Origin: Bacteroidota bacterium
GTDB taxonomy: Bacteria; Bacteroidota; Bacteroidia; B-17B0; B-17BO
DNA length: 10,004 nucleotides
NCBI GenBank assembly: GCA_025356715.1
Contig: JANXRU010000006.1
Location: 1 to 10,004 of the forward strand
Direction of reading: 5' to 3'
Numbering within the stretch: the first letter of the stretch is position 1; each line of letters opens with the position of its first letter. Shown here in pieces: positions 5,858 to 10,004 of the stretch. The notes beneath the pieces were generated by a model. The model saw only the letters and a program-made list of their open reading frames with translations. It made no database searches and was not told the origin of the DNA. The position numbers and the translations under genes are program-made.

Positions 5858-6322
5858 CTATTCTGGCTTATATTCGGTTTTATGAAGATCATTCGTAGAA
5901 TAAACATCATCAACATCATCTTCATTTTCTTTTAATTCATAATGTTTTTCTTCGTTAATATTTACATTAACAATTACGGGAGGGGGTGTTTGATTTGAAA
6001 CCCAAACAGCTCCACTTCGATACACATATACATTTCTCCAGTTATCCCAATAAAAATTATGGCGAGGAAAGTAAACCCAACGGTGATTAAAACTTCTCTT
6101 TATACCCCAATAAGGATGAAAAACAACAATGTTGTTTGGACGATACATACTTCTTACAATAATCCTGTTAACGTGTCTATTATTGCGCACAACAACTCCT
6201 CTGTTGTTATGATGGCCGTACCCATGCCTGCCACCATGACCGCCTCGTTGAGCAAAGCTATTGCTTGTAGAAAAAGCAATAAATATTAATATTAAAGTCA
6301 AATATTTTTTTAAATTTTCCAT
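5858..6322 (-). CDS. Exported Gly/His/Arg-rich small protein of unknown function
   Basis: I do not recognise a named family. The first 24 residues form a clear signal peptide (Lys5-Lys6, a hydrophobic core, then NSFA before Gln25), so the protein is exported to the periplasm or envelope. The mature protein starts with a glycine/histidine/arginine-rich stretch (about 26-42, RGGHGGRHGYGHHNNRG) that could bind metal or polyanions. A central aromatic and basic region (about 70-108) is rich in Trp, Tyr, Phe and Arg. A proline-containing beta-like stretch, TPPPVIVNVNIN, and a strongly acidic tail (about 124-154) follow. Similar aromatic small exported proteins are common and uncharacterised in Bacteroidota. 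It has its own candidate promoter, is downstream of the thioesterase gene on the same strand, and converges on DUF1015. Confidence 0.8.
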   Translation of the reverse strand: MENLKKYLTLILIFIAFSTSNSFAQRGGHGGRHGYGHHNNRGVVVRNNRHVNRIIVRSMYRPNNIVVFHPYWGIKRSFNHRWVYFPRHNFYWDNWRNVYVYRSGAVWVSNQTPPPVIVNVNINEEKHYELKENEDDVDDVYSTNDLHKTEYKPE

Positions 6323-6352
6323 GGCTGTTGTTATTTGCGGGTTTGACTTTTA

Positions 6353-6380
6353 CAAATTAGAAAGGTTTAATTTAAGACAA
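6353..6380 (-). promoter_or_regulatory. Candidate promoter of the exported Gly/His-rich protein gene
   Basis: On the minus strand TTG (complement of 6378-6380) is followed after 18 nt by TAATTTG (complement of 6353-6359), a near match to TAnnTTTG with one base missing. It lies about 30 nt before the ATG at 6322 and just past the stop of the thioesterase gene. This suggests the gene is a separate transcription unit. Confidence 0.35.
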
Positions 6381-6386
6381 TCTTAT

Positions 6387-6797
6387 TTACCAAACCTTAC
6401 TAGTCCTATAAACAGTACCTTTAAACAAAGCTACGATAATTCCATCAGAAGCTTTATAAACTTTTATAGTGTAAATACCAATTTTATTAGAGCAACTTTC
6501 TTCAATAGCTTCCGCAAGAATAATATCATTTTCTATTAATGGCTTTACATGAGATATAGAAGTTTCAACTGATACTGCTCTTTGTCCATGTGAATTAGAT
6601 GCAAATCCTAAAGCACTATCCGCAAATGAATAAGTAATACCTCCGTGAGCTGTCCCATGCCCATTAAGCATTTCCTTTCGAATAGTCATTTGTAGTTTAC
6701 ACCGTCCTTCAGCTATTTCTAAAATTTCTAATCCCAACCATTGACTAAAATAATCTTTAGCCATCATCATTGCTACTATTTCTTTAGGAGAAGGCAT
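6387..6797 (-). CDS. paaI: PaaI-type hotdog-fold acyl-CoA thioesterase
   Basis: Cytoplasmic hydrolase of the 4HBT/PaaI hotdog superfamily that cleaves acyl-CoA, classically hydroxyphenylacetyl-CoA, to the acid and free CoA. The core motif MLNGHGTAHGGITYSFAD aligns with MLNGHQSCHGGQLFSLAD of E. coli PaaI as I recall it. It supplies Asn45, His51-Gly52-Gly53 and catalytic Asp60. The C-terminal part (GIYTIKVY...VALFKGTVYRT) also follows PaaI. The 136-aa length is normal. Its ATG overlaps the stop of the adenosyltransferase gene by one base (TAATG), implying translational coupling. No phenylacetate-degradation genes (paaABCDE, paaK) are in the window, so it may be a general salvage thioesterase rather than a pathway enzyme. 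Confidence 0.9.
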   Translation of the reverse strand: MPSPKEIVAMMMAKDYFSQWLGLEILEIAEGRCKLQMTIRKEMLNGHGTAHGGITYSFADSALGFASNSHGQRAVSVETSISHVKPLIENDIILAEAIEESCSNKIGIYTIKVYKASDGIIVALFKGTVYRTSKVW

Positions 6798-7351
6798 TAC
6801 ATGCGAGGTTTCCAGGGAGTTTCTTCAGCATTATTATCTAACGTTAATTTACGAGATAACACAAATAAATAATCAGATAAACGATTTAAATATTTATAAA
6901 TTAATTCGTTAACAAAATGTTCTTCATTTAAACGTAAAACACTACGTTCCGCTCTGCGACAAACGCAACGAGCTATATGACAAAAAGAAACAGTTGTATG
7001 ACCACCAGGCAAAACAAACGATTTCATTTCGGGTAAATGCTCATTCATAGCATCAATTTGTTTTTCCAATAATTCAATATCAGATTCAGAAATTTGTGGT
7101 AATACCATTTTATTTTTCTCTGGATCAGCCGCCAATAAAGAACCTATAGTAAACAAACGGTCTTGAATTTCAATTAAAACTGCACGAGAATTATCATCAA
7201 TTGCTTGATCTCTAATTAAGCCAATATTTGAATTCAATTCATCAACTGTTCCGTATGCTTCAATTCTTATATCAAACTTCGGAATACGAGTCCCACCAAT
7301 AAGCCCTGTTAAGCCTTTATCACCTGTTTTAGTATAAATTTTAAAGGCCAT
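6797..7351 (-). CDS. ATP:cob(I)alamin adenosyltransferase, PduO/MMAB type
   Basis: Cytoplasmic enzyme that transfers the 5'-deoxyadenosyl group of ATP to the cobalt of cob(I)alamin or a cob(I)yrinic acid derivative, making coenzyme B12. Family motifs are all present: YTKTGDKG (6-13, ATP binding), RIPKFDIRIEAYGTVDELNS (22-41), FVLPGG (112-117), ARCVCRRAER (127-136, with conserved arginines) and NRLSDYLF (156-163). The length of 184 aa is typical for the trimeric PduO-type fold. CobA- and EutT-type enzymes lack these motifs. It starts 21 nt after the TonB-dependent receptor stop and overlaps paaI by one base, so the three genes probably form one transcript. Adenosylcobalamin-dependent enzymes such as methylmalonyl-CoA mutase are not in the window. 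Confidence 0.95.
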   Translation of the reverse strand: MAFKIYTKTGDKGLTGLIGGTRIPKFDIRIEAYGTVDELNSNIGLIRDQAIDDNSRAVLIEIQDRLFTIGSLLAADPEKNKMVLPQISESDIELLEKQIDAMNEHLPEMKSFVLPGGHTTVSFCHIARCVCRRAERSVLRLNEEHFVNELIYKYLNRLSDYLFVLSRKLTLDNNAEETPWKPRM

Positions 7352-7372
7352 TTTTAATTGTTTAAAAACTAT

Positions 7373-9766
7373 TTAGAATTTAAGACTCAAATTAATATTT
7401 GGCAAAATAGGTAACTGATTAACACGTTTATTTTTTACACGATCATAATAAAAAATATTTTCACGGTTATAAACATTGGTAGCTCCAATATTTACTTCTA
7501 AACGAGTATGAGTACTAATGTCGTAAAACCATTTTATACTAACATCCATACGGTGATAATCAGGTAAGCGACGAGAGTTATAGTCTCCAGGAACATAGCC
7601 TAAAGTAGCATTAGAGTTAGTATAGTCATACGTAAATTGATTATTGAAATCAACTTGAGGATAATAACCTTGAGTTGGCGTGAAAGGAAAACCTGAACCA
7701 AAATTCCAACGAATACTAAAATCTAAATTACGTTTTTTACCAAACGTATAAGTTCCTACTAAATTGACATTATGCCTTCTATCATAGATCGGTGCATATT
7801 CAAATACATTACCATCAGCTGTATTTCCAGTATATCGTTTATTAAAGGTTAAAGAATACACTGCCCAAAAGTAAAAACGTTTTTTCTCATACTTAGCAGT
7901 AAAATCCAAACCAGTTGCTTGACCAGATTCCATAATAAATGTTTTTTTCAAAGCGTCTGGTTTATCTGAATTCGAGGCATCATCATTATAAATTTTATTT
8001 CGATTAACAGCAGCCATCTGATTAAAGTTTTTTTGATATCCTTCAATTTGAATTTCTAAATGCTTGAATAAATCAATTTCCATTCCACCAACTACATGCC
8101 ATGCTTTTTGAATAACACCATTTGTATTAACCGTTTGATTATTTTTATTTTGATAAGTAGTAGGTAAATCTTCTGGTCCATTAATAAATCCATAAAATAA
8201 ATTTACGACATCCTTATCAGAACTAGCACTCATTAAACTCTGACTATACATACCTGCCGCACCTTTGAAACGAACTGCTTTCAAAACATGATACACGGCA
8301 TTTGAAAAACCACCTCTATCTTTGTCTTTAAATAATTGGCCAGGACTGAATTTCAAACTCACACGAGGTTCTGGTGATAGTTGACCGAAAGTTGCATAAT
8401 ATTGTAAACGGAAACTAGGTTCGATTACAAAAAATTTCTTTTTTTCCAGAAAACGATATTTTAAATGTCCACCTAACTCTAATGAATTTTTGGCGAAACT
8501 AATTTGATTCAAAGTTGGTGTTTGAAGATCATAAGTTGTATTAGTTCCAACTAATTCAAATCCATATTTCAATTCGTTACGCCCAAAGTATTTCAAGAAA
8601 TTAAACCCTCCATTAAATCCACCAACGGAACTTGACTTTTTATCTGTTTCAGCAGCCCCTTGGAAACTAATTTTATAAGTAGAATACGCGAAATTCCCTT
8701 CTACTAATAACGAAGAATTTTGAGGTATTAATATAAAATTACTACCAGCGCCGTATGACGTCCATTTAAAAGAAGCTAACCCATCATAAACAACTTTGTC
8801 ATTAAAATTATAACCAAATAAATTTAGTTTACTACCATTGTTTCCGTTAAATGAAACCTTACCATACAAATCTGTATAATAAAAAGGTAATCCATCTTTG
8901 TTTGCATACGGATATAACACCTTAGAGGTTTGCGGTAAATACGATGTTTTTCCTGATAATAAAAAAGACGAACTTCCTTTACCATTTTCAATTAACTTTT
9001 TTAATGGACCTTCTAAGGTTAATTTTGCACCAAAAGTTGATGCTGATACCTTACCAGAAATACGTTTTTTATTTCCATCACGCGTAGTGATATCCATTAT
9101 AGAAGATGTTCTTCCTCCGTATTCAGCACCAAACCCAGCACTATAAACGTCTGCACTACGCATAATATCATTATCAAATACAGAAAATAAACCAATAGAG
9201 TGAAAAGGATTATAAATAACCATACCATCTAATAATACTTTATTTTGAATTGGTAAACCCCCTCTAATATATAACTGACCTCCTTGATCACCTGTAAATA
9301 CAACGCCAGGTAATACCTGTAAGTACTGAGCTAAATCTGGTTCGCCAACACTAGGTAATTTATTAATAGCAACTGGATCAATTTTTTGCAAACCTACATT
9401 TGGATTCTCTACTTTCTCAACTGTTTTAGCAGAAACTTCCACTTCCATGGTAGTTACGCCACCTTTAAATGCATAGAATTTTTTACTAATTATCTCACCT
9501 GCTTTAATGGATATGGTTTCCGAAATAGTGTCAAATTCAAGATTAGTTACCATTAAAGTATAAGAACCAGGCTTTACTTTGTTTATTGAGAAAAATCCAT
9601 TTAAATCGGAAGAAGCTCCTGTAGTAGTTCCTTTTAAATAAACATTTGAAAAGGCAACAGGCTCACCATTATCTTTATTATAAATAAATCCTCTAATAGT
9701 GGCGTTTTGTGAAAAACTTAAAGTTGCGATAAATAGTAGGCAAAAAGTATACAGCGCTTTGGTCAT
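7373..9766 (-). CDS. TonB-dependent outer-membrane receptor with carboxypeptidase-regulatory-like domain
   Basis: Outer-membrane 22-strand barrel that imports a scarce substrate using energy from TonB-ExbBD. Residues 1-20 are a signal peptide (hydrophobic core, then SFSQ). About 22-105 form a CarboxypepD_reg-like beta-sandwich (ATIRGFIYNKDNGEPVAFSN...), typical of Bacteroidota receptors. About 128-230 form the plug domain (LPSVGEPDLAQYLQVLPGV, LYIRGG, LLDGMVIYNPFH, FGAEYGGRTSSIMDITTRDG). The rest is barrel, rich in aromatic alternating strands and ending in LSLKF with C-terminal Phe. At 797 aa it is short for a SusC protein, lacks SusC signatures and has no SusD partner beside it. The substrate is not readable from sequence. 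The adjacent adenosyltransferase makes a corrinoid conceivable. The ATG at 9766 gives a proper signal peptide and follows a TAnnTTTG box. Confidence 0.95.
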   Translation of the reverse strand: MTKALYTFCLLFIATLSFSQNATIRGFIYNKDNGEPVAFSNVYLKGTTTGASSDLNGFFSINKVKPGSYTLMVTNLEFDTISETISIKAGEIISKKFYAFKGGVTTMEVEVSAKTVEKVENPNVGLQKIDPVAINKLPSVGEPDLAQYLQVLPGVVFTGDQGGQLYIRGGLPIQNKVLLDGMVIYNPFHSIGLFSVFDNDIMRSADVYSAGFGAEYGGRTSSIMDITTRDGNKKRISGKVSASTFGAKLTLEGPLKKLIENGKGSSSFLLSGKTSYLPQTSKVLYPYANKDGLPFYYTDLYGKVSFNGNNGSKLNLFGYNFNDKVVYDGLASFKWTSYGAGSNFILIPQNSSLLVEGNFAYSTYKISFQGAAETDKKSSSVGGFNGGFNFLKYFGRNELKYGFELVGTNTTYDLQTPTLNQISFAKNSLELGGHLKYRFLEKKKFFVIEPSFRLQYYATFGQLSPEPRVSLKFSPGQLFKDKDRGGFSNAVYHVLKAVRFKGAAGMYSQSLMSASSDKDVVNLFYGFINGPEDLPTTYQNKNNQTVNTNGVIQKAWHVVGGMEIDLFKHLEIQIEGYQKNFNQMAAVNRNKIYNDDASNSDKPDALKKTFIMESGQATGLDFTAKYEKKRFYFWAVYSLTFNKRYTGNTADGNVFEYAPIYDRRHNVNLVGTYTFGKKRNLDFSIRWNFGSGFPFTPTQGYYPQVDFNNQFTYDYTNSNATLGYVPGDYNSRRLPDYHRMDVSIKWFYDISTHTRLEVNIGATNVYNRENIFYYDRVKNKRVNQLPILPNINLSLKF

Positions 9767-9785
9767 AATTATATATTAAAAACGT

Positions 9786-9793
9786 CAAATTTA
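9786..9793 (-). promoter_or_regulatory. Candidate -7 promoter element of the TonB receptor operon
   Basis: TAAATTTG on the minus strand matches TAnnTTTG exactly and lies 19 nt before the ATG at 9766. Upstream, at the -33 distance, there is only a T-run with no TTTG. The 123-nt gap 9767-9889 shows no cobalamin-riboswitch-like conserved box and no clear terminator for the upstream gene. Confidence 0.45.
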
Positions 9794-9889
9794 GCAATTA
9801 TTGTGATTAAAAAAAGGGATTATTTTTGGTAAAAGACCACTATTTATCCTACTTTGAGGTGAACTATATTTAAGTAAATTTTAAACAAA

Positions 9890-10004
9890 TTAGAACTTTC
9901 CTTGAATACCTAACCCAAAATTTACGCCACCTCCTTTTAATTGCAAAACATCATCAATTTTTAGGGACGTATTTTGGAAGTCCATATTTTGATAATTATA
10001 GTTG
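9890..10004 (-). CDS. C-terminal fragment of a putative beta-barrel outer-membrane protein (5' end outside window)
   Basis: An open frame enters from the right edge and ends at TAA (complement of 9890-9892), giving 37 residues that include LKIDDVLQLKGGGVNFGLGI and end in QGKF. Alternating hydrophobic residues, glycines and a C-terminal phenylalanine are typical of the last strand of outer-membrane beta-barrels recognised by BamA. The family cannot be named from so short a piece. It is on the same strand as the TonB receptor and 123 nt upstream of it. Confidence 0.6.
   Translation of the reverse strand, partial: NYNYQNMDFQNTSLKIDDVLQLKGGGVNFGLGIQGKF

Noticed and set aside
6059..6539. Plus-strand ORFs of 76 and 92 codons over the exported-protein and paaI genes
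   Set aside because: They are antisense to two genes with a clear signal peptide and hotdog motif respectively, and their translations show no family pattern.
8898..9146. Plus-strand 82-codon ORF within the TonB receptor gene
   Set aside because: It is antisense to the conserved plug and early barrel region, so it is a shadow of that coding sequence.
9767..9889. Possible cobalamin riboswitch ahead of the TonB receptor
   Set aside because: The leader is short and AT-rich and lacks the conserved B12-box type sequence and the roughly 200-nt folded structure.

Overview
This AT-rich window fits a member of the Bacteroidota. The evidence is a TonB-dependent receptor with an N-terminal carboxypeptidase-regulatory-like domain, a tmRNA whose tag reads GEENSYAMAA (the style known from this phylum), TAnnTTTG-type -7 promoter elements, and few Shine-Dalgarno sequences. 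Most of the window is ordinary chromosome. The exception is about 2.0-4.0 kb, which looks like a decaying accessory insertion.

Layout. The left edge holds the 3' part of a DEAD-box RNA helicase (+). It converges, 8 nt apart, on a CDP-alcohol phosphatidyltransferase family membrane enzyme (-). Next comes a small single-haem c-type cytochrome lipoprotein (-). From about 2040 to 4045 lies a 2 kb segment with a frameshifted, stop-containing remnant of the C-terminal part of a large serine recombinase (+). It is followed by a class II Fic (AMP-transferase) gene (+) resembling Shewanella SoFic. The Fic catalytic core is intact, but its extreme N-terminus is disconnected from the upstream ATG by an apparent 1-nt frameshift. 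The segment abuts the terminator of ssrA (tmRNA, -), a gene class often used as an integration hotspot.

Divergent from ssrA is a DUF1015 protein (+). It converges, with 1 nt between stop codons, on a short exported Gly/His-rich protein (-). The right third is a minus-strand cluster read from high to low coordinates: the last 37 codons of an apparent beta-barrel outer-membrane protein, a 797-aa TonB-dependent receptor, a PduO-type ATP:cob(I)alamin adenosyltransferase 21 nt downstream, and a PaaI-type hotdog thioesterase whose ATG overlaps the adenosyltransferase stop by 1 nt.

How the genes may work together. The receptor, adenosyltransferase and thioesterase look co-transcribed, with the last two translationally coupled. 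The pairing of an importer with a corrinoid adenosyltransferase is compatible with corrinoid uptake, but this is inference and no cobalamin riboswitch is visible. I found no clearly undescribed multi-gene system. The most unusual part is the recombinase remnant plus frameshifted Fic beside ssrA, with its associated inverted and direct repeats.
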